Below are positions 1-8,436 of a stretch of DNA of 64,000 nt, in pieces. The notes below the pieces were generated by a model. It was given only the letters and a program-made list of their open reading frames with translations, was not told the origin of the DNA and did no database searches. The position numbers and the translations under genes were made by a program. Origin of the DNA: Pacificoceanicola sp048553275 (lineage in GTDB: Bacteria; Pseudomonadota; Alphaproteobacteria; Rhodobacterales; Rhodobacteraceae); assembly GCF_048553275.1 (NCBI RefSeq), contig NZ_JBLZMW010000003.1, positions 382,415 through 446,414 on the forward strand, given 5' to 3'. The stretch's first letter is position 1, and each line of letters starts with the position of its first letter.

Positions 1-1
1 G

Positions 2-142
2 GGCCACCCGCTCGGCGCGACGGGCGCGATCATCATCGGTACGCTGCTGGACGAGTTGGAACGCACCGGCAAGGGGACCGGCCTTGCGACGCTTTGCATT
101 GCCTCGGGCATGGGTGCGGCGACGATCATCGAGCGGGTGTAA
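2..142 (+). CDS. fadA: Acetyl-CoA acyltransferase (thiolase), C-terminal fragment
   Basis: Only the last 46 residues are present; the rest lies left of the window. The frame opens with the thiolase motif GHPLGATGA, which carries the C-terminal active-site histidine, and continues to CIASGMGAA, which carries the second catalytic cysteine of thiolases. The enzyme cleaves 3-ketoacyl-CoA with CoA, the last step of beta-oxidation. A FadJ-type partner lies 1.9 kb downstream on the same strand, with two accessory genes between them, so this is probably one operon. The choice of fadA over phaA or atoB rests on that context; a biosynthetic thiolase is less likely but not excluded by the fragment. Confidence 0.85.
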   Translation, partial: GHPLGATGAIIIGTLLDELERTGKGTGLATLCIASGMGAATIIERV

Positions 143-148
143 CCGGAG

Positions 149-1024
149 ATGCCGCAGGCGAGGGAGATCTACCAGGAGGCGCTCGACGCGATGACGCAGG
201 CCATGCGCACGCGCGACGTCTCCGCCTTCCTGCGGTGCATCCGTCTGCCTCTGACCATGACGACGGCCGATGCAGAGGCCGTCTTTGACTCCGCCCCGTC
301 GCTCTCGGCGCGCTTTTCCACCTATCTCGACGAGTTGGAGACGCGCGGCGTCGAACGGATCGAGCGGACCTGCATCGCGGCGCGGTTCAACTCCTGCGGC
401 GTGATCGAGGGGCACCACAGCACGCGGCTCTACAAGGACGCGGGTTTTGCGGTCAAACCTTTCACCACGCTGCTGAAATTCGCCCGGAGCCCGGGCGGCG
501 CCTGGCTCAACTACCGCTCGGAAACCGGGCTGGCCAACAGCAGCTGGCCGATCCTGCCGGCGGATGTGATCTCGACACCGCCCCGGGGCGTGGCGCGAGA
601 CGACATCGAAGCCTTCGGCATCTTTCAAAAGATGCTCAACACCGTGACGCAGCATTACCTCAATGGCGATGTGGTGGGCCTGGACAAGCAGGTGCTCTAT
701 CCGGTCCGGTTGCATTCGCGCATCGGAGACAGCATCTGCAGGAATTTTGATGAATTGAAGGTCGATTTTGCCCAATACATGAAGGAATTCGAAAGTCACA
801 ACGTGACAGATGTCGTGCGCACGGTGAAAACTGCGGAATTCAGATCGGATCGCGAGATCTGGGGCCGCTACAGGACCTATGTTCTGAGCAAGGACATCAT
901 CATCGTGGACCCCTACGACAGCGAAGTCGAACTGGAGCTTGCCGAGGACGAGACCTGGCGATTGCGGTCCGTTCGTCACGGCCTTGGCCATATGCGTTGG
1001 CGCGAGGAGGGAGACGAGACATGA
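149..1024 (+). CDS. Tandem NTF2/SnoaL-like protein of unknown function
   Basis: A 291-residue soluble protein with no signal peptide or membrane segment. I read it as two copies of one alpha/beta module. The first copy (about residues 10-120) contains AFLRCIRLPLTM followed by FSTYLDELETRGVERIER; the second (about 155-280) contains VLYPVRLHSR followed by FAQYMKEFESHNVTDVVR. The same pattern recurs in the C-terminal half of the next gene. It starts 6 bp after the thiolase stop. The ATG at 149 has GGAG directly against it; an ATG at 191, 12 bases after AGGAGG, is an alternative start that would remove 14 residues. A role linked to beta-oxidation is inferred from position only. SnoaL/NTF2-like is a fold guess. 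Confidence 0.7.
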   Translation: MPQAREIYQEALDAMTQAMRTRDVSAFLRCIRLPLTMTTADAEAVFDSAPSLSARFSTYLDELETRGVERIERTCIAARFNSCGVIEGHHSTRLYKDAGFAVKPFTTLLKFARSPGGAWLNYRSETGLANSSWPILPADVISTPPRGVARDDIEAFGIFQKMLNTVTQHYLNGDVVGLDKQVLYPVRLHSRIGDSICRNFDELKVDFAQYMKEFESHNVTDVVRTVKTAEFRSDREIWGRYRTYVLSKDIIIVDPYDSEVELELAEDETWRLRSVRHGLGHMRWREEGDET

Positions 1025-1094
1025 TGACGACCGGTTTCAACGCACAGGGGGGCCGTCCGGACAGCCCCGCTGACCCAATTCGGAAGGCCTGACC

Positions 1095-1979
1095 ATGCCG
1101 AAAATCGACATTTCATCGCTCAAGCCAAGCACCGGGTCATCCTACCCTGCCCCCTATGACGCCATGGTCGCGGGACGCAGCACGGTGCGGCTGGGCGCGG
1201 CGGCGGGTCTGACGCAATTCGGGGCCAACATCGTGCGGCTGGCGCCGGGGGCGCTGTCTTCGCTGCGGCACTGGCACGAGCAGCAGGACGAGTTCCTGAT
1301 GGTCACCGAAGGGGTCCTGACGCTGGTGGACGGGCACGGCGAGACCGAGATGCATCCGGGCGACTGTGCCGCCTTTCCGGCGAACGATCAGAATGGTCAT
1401 CACATGGTCAACCGGTCGTCCGCCGATGGCGCGTTTCTGGTCATCGGAACCCGGACGGCGACGGAGACGGCGTGGTATTCCGATGTCGACATGAAGGTGG
1501 AGGTGCAGGATGGCGACATGTACTTTACCCGCCGCGACGGCACCGTCATCGATCACCATGAGACCAGCTTTTCGCGGATCAGCGGGTCCCTGACCAAGGC
1601 GCTGATGACGGACAGCTTTGCCCTGTACCAATCGCTTTTCACCCTGCCGCTCCATGTCGTGGCGCGGGAAGGCCATGACTACAAGCTCACCGACCTTCAG
1701 GAGCTTGAGGACGATTTCAACAGTTACCGGACGGCCATGACACATGCGAAAGTGACCAATATCCGCCGCGAGGTCCTGGCGCGGGGCACCGGTGCGGTGG
1801 CGGGCTCGAAACGGGTCAGCACCCAGGTTCAGATACTCAGCGGCGACGAATTGGTCATGCAGCCCTTCACGGTGAATTTCGATTTGATCGAGACCCCGCA
1901 AGGATGGCGGATCAACCGGATCGAAAGCGCGCAGCAGCATATCGAATGGACACTCGGGCGCGTCGAGTCCGGCGCGTGA
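1095..1979 (+). CDS. Cupin protein with C-terminal NTF2-like module
   Basis: A 294-residue protein. Residues 40-110 form a cupin: RHWHEQQDEFLMVTEG supplies the HxH...E metal-site pattern and the second cupin motif follows around GHHMVN. Residues about 165-290 carry a module resembling both halves of the upstream gene: LFTLPLHVVARE, then DDFNSYRTAMTHAKVTNIRR. A GGAAGG ribosome site sits 6 bases before the ATG. Spacing to the upstream gene is 70 bp and to fadJ 55 bp, all on one strand, which suggests co-transcription. The ligand is unknown; the metal-site residues look intact, so a small-molecule-binding or enzymatic cupin is possible. Confidence 0.75.
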   Translation: MPKIDISSLKPSTGSSYPAPYDAMVAGRSTVRLGAAAGLTQFGANIVRLAPGALSSLRHWHEQQDEFLMVTEGVLTLVDGHGETEMHPGDCAAFPANDQNGHHMVNRSSADGAFLVIGTRTATETAWYSDVDMKVEVQDGDMYFTRRDGTVIDHHETSFSRISGSLTKALMTDSFALYQSLFTLPLHVVAREGHDYKLTDLQELEDDFNSYRTAMTHAKVTNIRREVLARGTGAVAGSKRVSTQVQILSGDELVMQPFTVNFDLIETPQGWRINRIESAQQHIEWTLGRVESGA

Positions 1980-2034
1980 CGATCAGACAACACCGGGCGC
2001 AACCGCCCGCACAAGACGACAGACGGAGAAAGAC

Positions 2035-4236
2035 ATGAGCGACTTTACCATGAACACCGGCGCCGACGGCGTGGCGGTCATCACCTGGGACGTTCCGGAG
2101 AAGTCCATGAACGTCATGAGCATGGAGGCCTGGCCCCAGCTCGAATCCCTCGTGGACGAGGCGTTGGCGGATGAGGCGGTCAAGGGCATCGTCATCACCT
2201 CCGGCAAGGACAGCTTTGCGGGCGGCATGGATCTGAACGTGATCGCCAAGATGAAGGAAAGCGCCGGTGACGATCCGGCGCGGGGCCTCTTCGAGGGGTT
2301 GATGAGCGCCCATGGCATCCTGCGCAAGATCGAACGCGCCGGTATGGACGCCAAGACCAACAAGGGCGGCAAGCCGATCGCCGCCGCCCTGCCGGGCACC
2401 GCGCTTGGCATCGGCTTCGAGATCCCGCTGGCCTGCCATCGCATCTTCTGCTCGCCCAATCCCAAGGCCAAGATCGGCCTGCCGGAGATCATGGTCGGCA
2501 TTTTCCCCGGCATGGGCGGCACCACGCGCCTCGTGCGCAAGATGGGCGCGATGGCGGCCTCGCCCTTCCTTCTGGAGGGCAAGCTGTCGGCCCCGGTGCA
2601 GGCGCAGAAGGCCGGTCTGATCGACGAGGTGGTGGCCGATCCGGTTGCCGCCGCGAAGGAGTGGGTGCTGAACGCCACGGATGCGGACATTCTCAAGCCG
2701 TGGGATGCGAAGGGGTACAAGATGCCCGGCGGTGCCCCCTATCATCCGGCGGGGTTCATGACCTTCGTCGGGGCGTCGGCCATGGTCAACGGCAAGACAA
2801 AGGGCGTCTATCCGGCGGCCAAGGCCCTGCTCTCTGCGGTCTATGAGGGGGCTTTGGTGCCCTTCGACACGGCGCTGAAGATCGAGGCGCGCTGGTTCAC
2901 CAATGTGCTGATGAACCCCAGCAGCGGCGCGATGATCCGCTCGCTCTTCATCAACAAGGAAGCGTTGGAAAAGGGTGCGGTGCGTCCCGCCGATGTGCCC
3001 GATCAGACCGTCGGCAAGGTTGGCATTCTGGGTGCGGGCATGATGGGCGCGGGCATTGCGCTGGTCTCTGCACAGGCCGGGATCGAGGTGGTCCTGCTCG
3101 ATCAAAAGCAGGAGGCCGCCGACCGCGGCAAGGCCCACACCGAAGCCCATGCCCAGAAAGGCGTGCAGCGCAAGAAGGTCAGCGAAGAGCAGGCGCAGCA
3201 GATGGTGGACCGCATCACCGCGACCACCGATTATGACGCGCTCAAGGGCTGTGATCTGATCATCGAGGCGGTGTTCGAAGATCCGAAGATCAAGGCAGAG
3301 GTCACCAGGGCCGTGGACGCGGTGACCGATGCGGATTGCATCTTTGCCACCAACACATCGACCCTGCCGATCAGCGAGCTGGCCAAGGCGTCGAAGAATC
3401 CGGAGCAATTCATCGGCATTCACTTCTTCTCGCCGGTCGAGAAGATGCTGCTGGTCGAGATCATCAAGGGCAAAGAGACCGGCAACCGCGCCGTGGCCAA
3501 GGCGCTCGATTTCGTGCGCCAGATCCGCAAGACGCCGATCGTGGTCAATGACGCGCGCTTCTTCTATGCCAACCGCTGCATCATCCCCTACATCAACGAG
3601 GGCATTCGCATGGTGAAGGAGGGCGTCGCACCGGCGCTGATCGAGAATGCCGCGAAAATGGTCGGGATGCCGCTTGGGCCGCTGCAGCTGGTCGATGAGA
3701 CCTCGATTGACCTCGGGGCCAAGATCGCCCGCGCGACGAAGGCCGGAATGGGCGATGCCTATCCGGATGGCGAGGTCGACGAGGTGATCTTCTGGATGGA
3801 GGAGCAAGGGCGTCTGGGCCGCAAGGCGAAGGCGGGCTTCTACGACTATGACGACAAGGGCAAGCGCTCCGGCCTGTCCGAGGTGGTCAAGGCGCAGTAC
3901 CCGCAGGCGGAGGATCAGCCGGATCTGATCGACGTACAGCACCGCCTGCTCTTCGTGCAATCGCTAGAAGCGGTGCGCGCGTTGGAGGAGGGCGTTCTGG
4001 AAGACATCCGCGAAGGCGACGTCGGCGCGATCCTCGGCTGGGGCTTTGCGCCGTGGTCGGGCGGGCCGCTGTCCTGGCTCGACATGATCGGTTCGCCCTA
4101 TGCGGCGGAACGCTGCGATCAGCTTGAAGCGGCCTTTGGCGCGCGCTTCCATTGCCCCGATCTGCTGCGCGAGATGGCGGGCAAGACCCAGAGCTTCTAT
4201 GGCCGCTTTGGCGGTCAGACGGCGGACGCTGCGTGA
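2035..4236 (+). CDS. fadJ: 3-hydroxyacyl-CoA dehydrogenase / enoyl-CoA hydratase
   Basis: A 733-residue bifunctional beta-oxidation enzyme. The N-terminal crotonase domain (1-190) has the oxyanion-hole segment FAGGMDLN and both catalytic glutamates, in GIGFEIPLACH and PEIMVGIFPGMGG. The central dehydrogenase domain begins near 325 with the NAD motif GAGMMG, and the catalytic pair is intact: His463 in GIHFFSPVEKM and Glu475 in LVEI. The C-terminal dehydrogenase domains run to the end. It hydrates enoyl-CoA and oxidises 3-hydroxyacyl-CoA, feeding the thiolase at the left edge. GGAG lies 10 bases before the ATG. fadB is an equally usable name; the thiolase-first order fits alphaproteobacterial fadAJ operons. 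Confidence 0.93.
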   Translation: MSDFTMNTGADGVAVITWDVPEKSMNVMSMEAWPQLESLVDEALADEAVKGIVITSGKDSFAGGMDLNVIAKMKESAGDDPARGLFEGLMSAHGILRKIERAGMDAKTNKGGKPIAAALPGTALGIGFEIPLACHRIFCSPNPKAKIGLPEIMVGIFPGMGGTTRLVRKMGAMAASPFLLEGKLSAPVQAQKAGLIDEVVADPVAAAKEWVLNATDADILKPWDAKGYKMPGGAPYHPAGFMTFVGASAMVNGKTKGVYPAAKALLSAVYEGALVPFDTALKIEARWFTNVLMNPSSGAMIRSLFINKEALEKGAVRPADVPDQTVGKVGILGAGMMGAGIALVSAQAGIEVVLLDQKQEAADRGKAHTEAHAQKGVQRKKVSEEQAQQMVDRITATTDYDALKGCDLIIEAVFEDPKIKAEVTRAVDAVTDADCIFATNTSTLPISELAKASKNPEQFIGIHFFSPVEKMLLVEIIKGKETGNRAVAKALDFVRQIRKTPIVVNDARFFYANRCIIPYINEGIRMVKEGVAPALIENAAKMVGMPLGPLQLVDETSIDLGAKIARATKAGMGDAYPDGEVDEVIFWMEEQGRLGRKAKAGFYDYDDKGKRSGLSEVVKAQYPQAEDQPDLIDVQHRLLFVQSLEAVRALEEGVLEDIREGDVGAILGWGFAPWSGGPLSWLDMIGSPYAAERCDQLEAAFGARFHCPDLLREMAGKTQSFYGRFGGQTADAA

Positions 4237-4247
4237 TCCATTCGGCG

Positions 4248-4263
4248 GGGGCCTGCGGGCCCC
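4248..4263. terminator. GC hairpin between convergent genes
   Basis: GGGGCC-TGCG-GGCCCC forms a 6-bp stem with a 4-base loop, 12 bp after the fadJ stop and just past the stop of the opposing small gene. There is no T tract, so a terminator role is tentative. Confidence 0.35.
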
Positions 4264-4281
4264 TGCCCTCTGCCGGCGGCG

Positions 4282-4464
4282 TTACAGCCCCTGACGCTGG
4301 CGTTTTTCAAACTCCGGCCCCATGGTGCACCACTGGTCCTCATGGGCGACCCAGTGGACCTCCCCGGAGGTGGCCGCGATGATCACACGGCCCGGTTCGG
4401 TGGTGATGATCGAAGCGGAGAGCATATTGAGGAAGACGGCGAGCGCTTCGGCGGAAATGCACAT
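4282..4464 (-). CDS. Small protein of unknown function (60 aa)
   Basis: The frame stays open upstream, but the ATG at 4464 is preceded by a clear AAGGAG seven bases away, which fixes the start and gives 60 residues beginning MCISAEALAVFLNMLSASII. There is one hydrophobic stretch (about residues 6-20), too short for a confident membrane segment, and the rest is mixed, with WVAHEDQWC near the end. It is convergent with fadJ and divergent from the SorC-family regulator. I recognise no family. Confidence 0.55.
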   Translation of the reverse strand: MCISAEALAVFLNMLSASIITTEPGRVIIAATSGEVHWVAHEDQWCTMGPEFEKRQRQGL

Positions 4465-4707
4465 GGTACGACTCCTTTGACATTGGCCGCGGGCGACCGA
4501 GGCATCCTCCCATTTATCGTTCGACATAACCCTAGCCCAAAACTCTTAACGAAATGCGCGTGACCGTAAAGGACCCCCTGCCTGCGCGGCCTGATACGGA
4601 TCTTTGCGATCATGCTGTGCAAAATGGGCCATGCTCGTGTCTCTTTCGCTTGCCAATCGGCTCCACCTCTCACACCATGCGCGCGCGGCAAGGGGCAGAA
4701 ATTCGCA

Positions 4708-5652
4708 ATGAAATCAGCAGACCGAAAACTCGACGATGCGGCGCGAGCGGCGTGGCTGGCCTATGTTGCAGGCATGAAGCAGGATGAGATTGCCGCCGCC
4801 ATGGGCATTTCCCGGCAATCGGCACAGCGCCTGGTGGCGCAGGCCATGCACTCCGGGCTGATCAAGACACGCATCGACCACCCTATTGCCGATTGCATGG
4901 ATCTGGCGCGGCGGATGCAGGACGCATTCGGACTGCAGATCTGTGAAGTCGTCCCGTCGCTCGGCTCGGACGAAGCAACGGGGCTGGCGGTCTCGCATGC
5001 AACGGGAGACATGATCGAAGCCTGGCTGAGCCGCGCCGAACCGCAGGTGATCGGGCTTGGCACCGGGCGAACGCTTCGGGCCGCCATCGAACATATGCCG
5101 CATCTGGATTGCCAGCAGCACAAGATCGTCTCGCTGACCGGCAACATCGCCCCCGATGGCTCCACCGCCTATTACAACGTTCTGTTCACAATCGCCGACA
5201 AGGTCTCGGCGCAGACCTATCCCATGCCCCTGCCGGTGATCGCCGCCACGCCCAATGAGCGCACCGCGCTGCTCAAACAGGCGACGCTGGCCAACACGCG
5301 GATGTTGGCGGAAAAAACCGACGTGCGCTTTGTCGGGGTCGGTCCGATGCTGGAGCGGCCGCCGTTGGTGGCCGATGGCTTCATCACCGAGGCCGATCAG
5401 GCCCGGTTGCTGCAGAAGGGCGCCGTGGGCGAGATCGTCGGTTTTGTCTTTGACGCGGCCGGGACACTGATCCGCGACGAGATCAACGACCGTGTCAGCA
5501 GTGCCGCCCTGCGGCCGACCCCCGGCGGCCCGGTGATCGGCGCGGCGCATGGCGCGGCCAAGCACAACGCCATCCGCGCGGCGCTCTCGGGCACGCTTCT
5601 GGATGGGCTGATCACCGACGAAGCGACGGCGCGGGCGCTGCTCGCCGGGTAA
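4708..5652 (+). CDS. SorC-family sugar-binding transcriptional regulator
   Basis: A 314-residue regulator. An N-terminal helix-turn-helix (about 20-55; KQDEIAAAMGISRQSAQRLV) is followed by a SorC/DeoR-type effector domain with the isomerase-like fold; GLGTGRTLRAAIEHM and the C-terminal ALSGTLLDGLITDEATARALL are typical. SorC proteins sense phosphorylated sugars or related metabolites. The frame is open from 4612, but the ATG at 4708, preceded by AAGGGG, gives the usual N terminus. It lies 206 bp upstream of a LacI-family gene on the same strand; whether it controls the carbohydrate importer or a distant operon cannot be told from the sequence. Confidence 0.85.
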   Translation: MKSADRKLDDAARAAWLAYVAGMKQDEIAAAMGISRQSAQRLVAQAMHSGLIKTRIDHPIADCMDLARRMQDAFGLQICEVVPSLGSDEATGLAVSHATGDMIEAWLSRAEPQVIGLGTGRTLRAAIEHMPHLDCQQHKIVSLTGNIAPDGSTAYYNVLFTIADKVSAQTYPMPLPVIAATPNERTALLKQATLANTRMLAEKTDVRFVGVGPMLERPPLVADGFITEADQARLLQKGAVGEIVGFVFDAAGTLIRDEINDRVSSAALRPTPGGPVIGAAHGAAKHNAIRAALSGTLLDGLITDEATARALLAG

Positions 5653-5787
5653 TGCCTGAAATTTAGGCACGTCTTCTTTCTGCACCTGCACAGGAGCCTC
5701 CAGACGCCTGTAACCATTGGCGAACCAGGGGCTCGCCACGGCATCCCGCAGGCAATCCTTTTGCAATCGCAGCGAAGAAATACGGAC

Positions 5788-5824
5788 CGAAACCGGTTTC
5801 GCTTCTTGCCGAAACCGGTTTCGG
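5788..5824. promoter_or_regulatory. Twin palindromic LacI-type operators
   Basis: Two perfect palindromes: CGAAACCGGTTTCG at 5788-5801 and CCGAAACCGGTTTCGG at 5809-5824, with centres 22 bp apart (about two helical turns, so the same DNA face). A central CG in an even palindrome fits LacI-family operators. They lie 35-71 bp before the lacI-type start codon, so the inferred role is autoregulation of the regulator-importer operon. Confidence 0.75.
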
Positions 5825-5858
5825 AGCCTCTCCTGACCAGAGGGAGGACGAATCAACG

Positions 5859-6947
5859 ATGCAGGGCAACGCCGTCAAACCAGAGAGACAGTCCCGCGCC
5901 AAGCGTGTGACGATTGCCGATCTCGCGCGGCATCTGGACCTGACCAAGGGCACCGTCAGCCGCGCATTGAACGATTATCCCGACATTTCCGAAAGCACCC
6001 GCACCCGTGTGCGCAAGGCTGCTGAAAATCTGGGCTATCGTCCGCTCAGCCATGCACAGGCGATCCGCACGGGGCGGACAAAGTCCATCGGGCTAGTGCT
6101 GGAAGTCACCGAACATGACGCGCACCGCCCCTTCGTCGACAAATTCCTCGCCGGTCTGTCCGAGGCGGCCTCAAGGCAGGACTGGACCATGACCGTGGCC
6201 ACGGCGGCGGGCGATCAGGACACCCTGCGCCTGCTGCAGAAACTGTCGGACGAGCGCAAGGCGGACGGCTTTATCCTGCCCCGCACCAAACTCGACGATC
6301 CGCGCATCGCGTTCCTGCGCGATCATCAGATCCCTTTCGTGCTTTATGGCCGGACCGAAGATCCGACCGGCTGCGCCTGGTTCGACATCACCAGCGAGGA
6401 CGCCATGTGCGAGGCGGTGCAGACGCTCGCCGCACTGGGCCATCGCCGCATCGGATTTGTTCCGGGCGGCTCCGGCTACACCTATACGAAACTGCGCCAC
6501 GAGGGCTATGCGGCGGGGCTGAAGGCGGCGGGGCTGCCGTTTGATGCGGCGCTGGTCTCGGAGCCGGCGGTGAACCCCGCGGCGGGCGAGGCCGCGGCGC
6601 ATATGCTGGTCTCGCTCGGCGCGCCGGCCACGGCGATTGTCTATTCGCTCGACCGCGCGGCGCTCGGCGCCTATGCGGCGGCCAAGACCCGCGGGCTGAC
6701 CATCGGTCGCGATCTGTCGCTGATTTCCTACGACGGCATCCCCGAAGGCGCCCTGATCACCCCGCAGTTGACCACCTGGGCGGTGGACACGCGCAAGGCC
6801 GGAGAGCGGCTGGCCGAGCTTTTGATCCGGCTGATCCGCGGCGCCGCGCCGGAAGACTGCCGCGAGCTGGCCCCGGCCCGTTTGCTCGACCGTGCCTCGC
6901 ATGGTCCCGCGCCCCTGCCACGGGCGCTTCCATCCATAACCGATTGA
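5859..6947 (+). CDS. LacI-family transcriptional regulator
   Basis: A 362-residue regulator. The LacI helix-turn-helix and hinge helix occupy about residues 12-60 (VTIADLARHLDLTKGTVSRA...), followed by a periplasmic-binding-protein-like effector domain to about 340. It ends only 22 bp before the importer's binding-protein gene, so it is probably the first gene of the carbohydrate operon, with operators upstream. The arrangement resembles aglR of alpha-glucoside operons, but the effector is unknown. The ATG at 5859 is supported by AGGGAGG about 14 bases upstream. Confidence 0.9.
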   Translation: MQGNAVKPERQSRAKRVTIADLARHLDLTKGTVSRALNDYPDISESTRTRVRKAAENLGYRPLSHAQAIRTGRTKSIGLVLEVTEHDAHRPFVDKFLAGLSEAASRQDWTMTVATAAGDQDTLRLLQKLSDERKADGFILPRTKLDDPRIAFLRDHQIPFVLYGRTEDPTGCAWFDITSEDAMCEAVQTLAALGHRRIGFVPGGSGYTYTKLRHEGYAAGLKAAGLPFDAALVSEPAVNPAAGEAAAHMLVSLGAPATAIVYSLDRAALGAYAAAKTRGLTIGRDLSLISYDGIPEGALITPQLTTWAVDTRKAGERLAELLIRLIRGAAPEDCRELAPARLLDRASHGPAPLPRALPSITD

Positions 6948-6969
6948 TAAACAGGGAGAACGAGAAAAA

Positions 6970-8316
6970 ATGACCAAACACATGACATTGCTGACGTCGA
7001 GCGCCATGGCGCTGGCCTTCATGGCCGGGGCCGTCTCGGCCGATACGATCCGCTTCTGGACCACGGAAGAACAGCCCGAGCGCCTTGCCAAGCAGGAAGA
7101 AATGGCGGCGGCCTTTGCAAAGATGACCGGCACCGAGGTCGATGTGATCCCGGTCTCCGAAAGCGATTTGGGCACGCGGGCCACCGCCGCCTTCGCCGCC
7201 GGGGATCTGCCGGACGTGATCTACCACACGCTGCAATACGCCCTGCCCTGGGCGGAGGCGGGTATCCTCGATACCGAGGCCGCGACAGAGGTGATCGAAG
7301 ACCTCGGCGCGGACACCTTTGCGCCCGGCGCGCTGGCCATGGCCGCCTATGAGGGCGACACCGCCTCCGTGCCGGTGGACGGCTGGACGCAGATGATCGT
7401 CTATCGCAAGGATCTGTTCGAAGAGGCCGGCCTTGAGGCACCGACCAGCTATGCCGCCGTCGAAGCGGCGCTCGAAACGCTGCACAACCCGCCGGAGATG
7501 TACGGTTTCGTTGCCGCGACGAAGGTGGACGAGAACTTCATGAGCCAGGTTCTGGAGCATGTCTTTCTGGCCAATGGCGTGACGCCGGTCGGACCGGATG
7601 GCTTCATGCCGCTGGACGAGAAGAAAACCACCGAAGTGCTGGAATTCTACAAGACGATCGCCGAGGCCTCGCCTCCGGGGGATCTTTACTGGGACCAGTC
7701 GCGCAGCCTGTATTTCAGCGGCAACGCAGCGATGATCATCTGGTCGCCCTTCATCCTCGATGAGCTGGCAGGCCTGCGCGACAGCGCCCCGCCCACCATC
7801 AACGACGATCCCACCAGCCCCGAGCTGGCGTCGAAGACCGGCATCGTGACCAACTTCTCCGGCCCGTCGAACCCCGATGGCGCGGCCTGGGGGGATATCC
7901 GGTATTTCGGCATCACCACCGACGCGGACACCGATGCGGCCATGGACTTTGTCAAGTTCTCCGTGGGCGACGGTTATGGCGACACGCTGTCGATCGCGCC
8001 GGAGGGCAAGTTCCCGGTGCGCGCGGGCACCAGCGAAGAGCCGAACAAGTTCAAGGACCTCTGGGCGACGCTACCGGTCGGCGTGGACCGCAAGGCGCCG
8101 CTGGGCGATCTTTATGAGGCGGCGATGATCGACGAGATCGTCGGCGGTCTGGACGTGGCCAAGCGCTGGGGCGTCGAGGAAGGGCAGCTCGCGCTGGCCT
8201 CCAAGATGATCAACAGCCAGGCGATCAACCGCATCGTGCGTCAGTACATCGACGGCGAGGTTGACGCGCCCGCCGCCGTGGCCGCGATGAACGACGAACT
8301 CGGCGCCATCGAATAA
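6970..8316 (+). CDS. Carbohydrate ABC transporter substrate-binding protein
   Basis: A 448-residue family 1 extracellular solute-binding protein. It begins with a signal peptide of about 24 residues (cleavage after AVSA) followed by DTIRFWTTEEQ. It should capture an oligosaccharide or glycoside in the periplasm and deliver it to the two permeases downstream. The family resembles AglE. AGGGAGAACGAGAAAAA precedes the ATG. The ligand is not readable; the GH63-like hydrolase in the same operon suggests a glycoside of a small polar aglycone such as glycerate, but this is inference. Confidence 0.88.
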   Translation: MTKHMTLLTSSAMALAFMAGAVSADTIRFWTTEEQPERLAKQEEMAAAFAKMTGTEVDVIPVSESDLGTRATAAFAAGDLPDVIYHTLQYALPWAEAGILDTEAATEVIEDLGADTFAPGALAMAAYEGDTASVPVDGWTQMIVYRKDLFEEAGLEAPTSYAAVEAALETLHNPPEMYGFVAATKVDENFMSQVLEHVFLANGVTPVGPDGFMPLDEKKTTEVLEFYKTIAEASPPGDLYWDQSRSLYFSGNAAMIIWSPFILDELAGLRDSAPPTINDDPTSPELASKTGIVTNFSGPSNPDGAAWGDIRYFGITTDADTDAAMDFVKFSVGDGYGDTLSIAPEGKFPVRAGTSEEPNKFKDLWATLPVGVDRKAPLGDLYEAAMIDEIVGGLDVAKRWGVEEGQLALASKMINSQAINRIVRQYIDGEVDAPAAVAAMNDELGAIE

Positions 8317-8326
8317 GGCTCCTCCC

Positions 8327-8408
8327 GCGGTCCCGGGATGCCGGGGCCGCCCTCTCCTCCCGCGCCTCTGGCCATCGAGGTCCCGGATCATGCTCCGGGG
8401 CGCGGGAG
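8327..8408 (+). other. Compound hairpin region after the binding-protein gene
   Basis: Three nested or adjacent stems fill the gap before the first permease: GCGGTCCCGG (8327-8336) with CCGGGGCCGC (8341-8350); CTCCCGCGCC (8357-8366) with GGCGCGGGAG (8399-8408); and, inside the latter, CCCGGA (8382-8387) with TCCGGG (8394-8399), sharing one base. No T tract follows. Such structures commonly stabilise the binding-protein mRNA or attenuate downstream transcription. Confidence 0.6.
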
Positions 8409-8436
8409 ACCTGTTTACTGCCGAAGGGTTGCACCG

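Noticed and set aside
1021..1092. 23-codon frame overlapping the end of the first NTF2-like gene (ATGA)
   Set aside because: It could couple translation to the cupin gene, but it is short, has no own ribosome site and shows no recognisable sequence; the cupin gene has its own GGAAGG.
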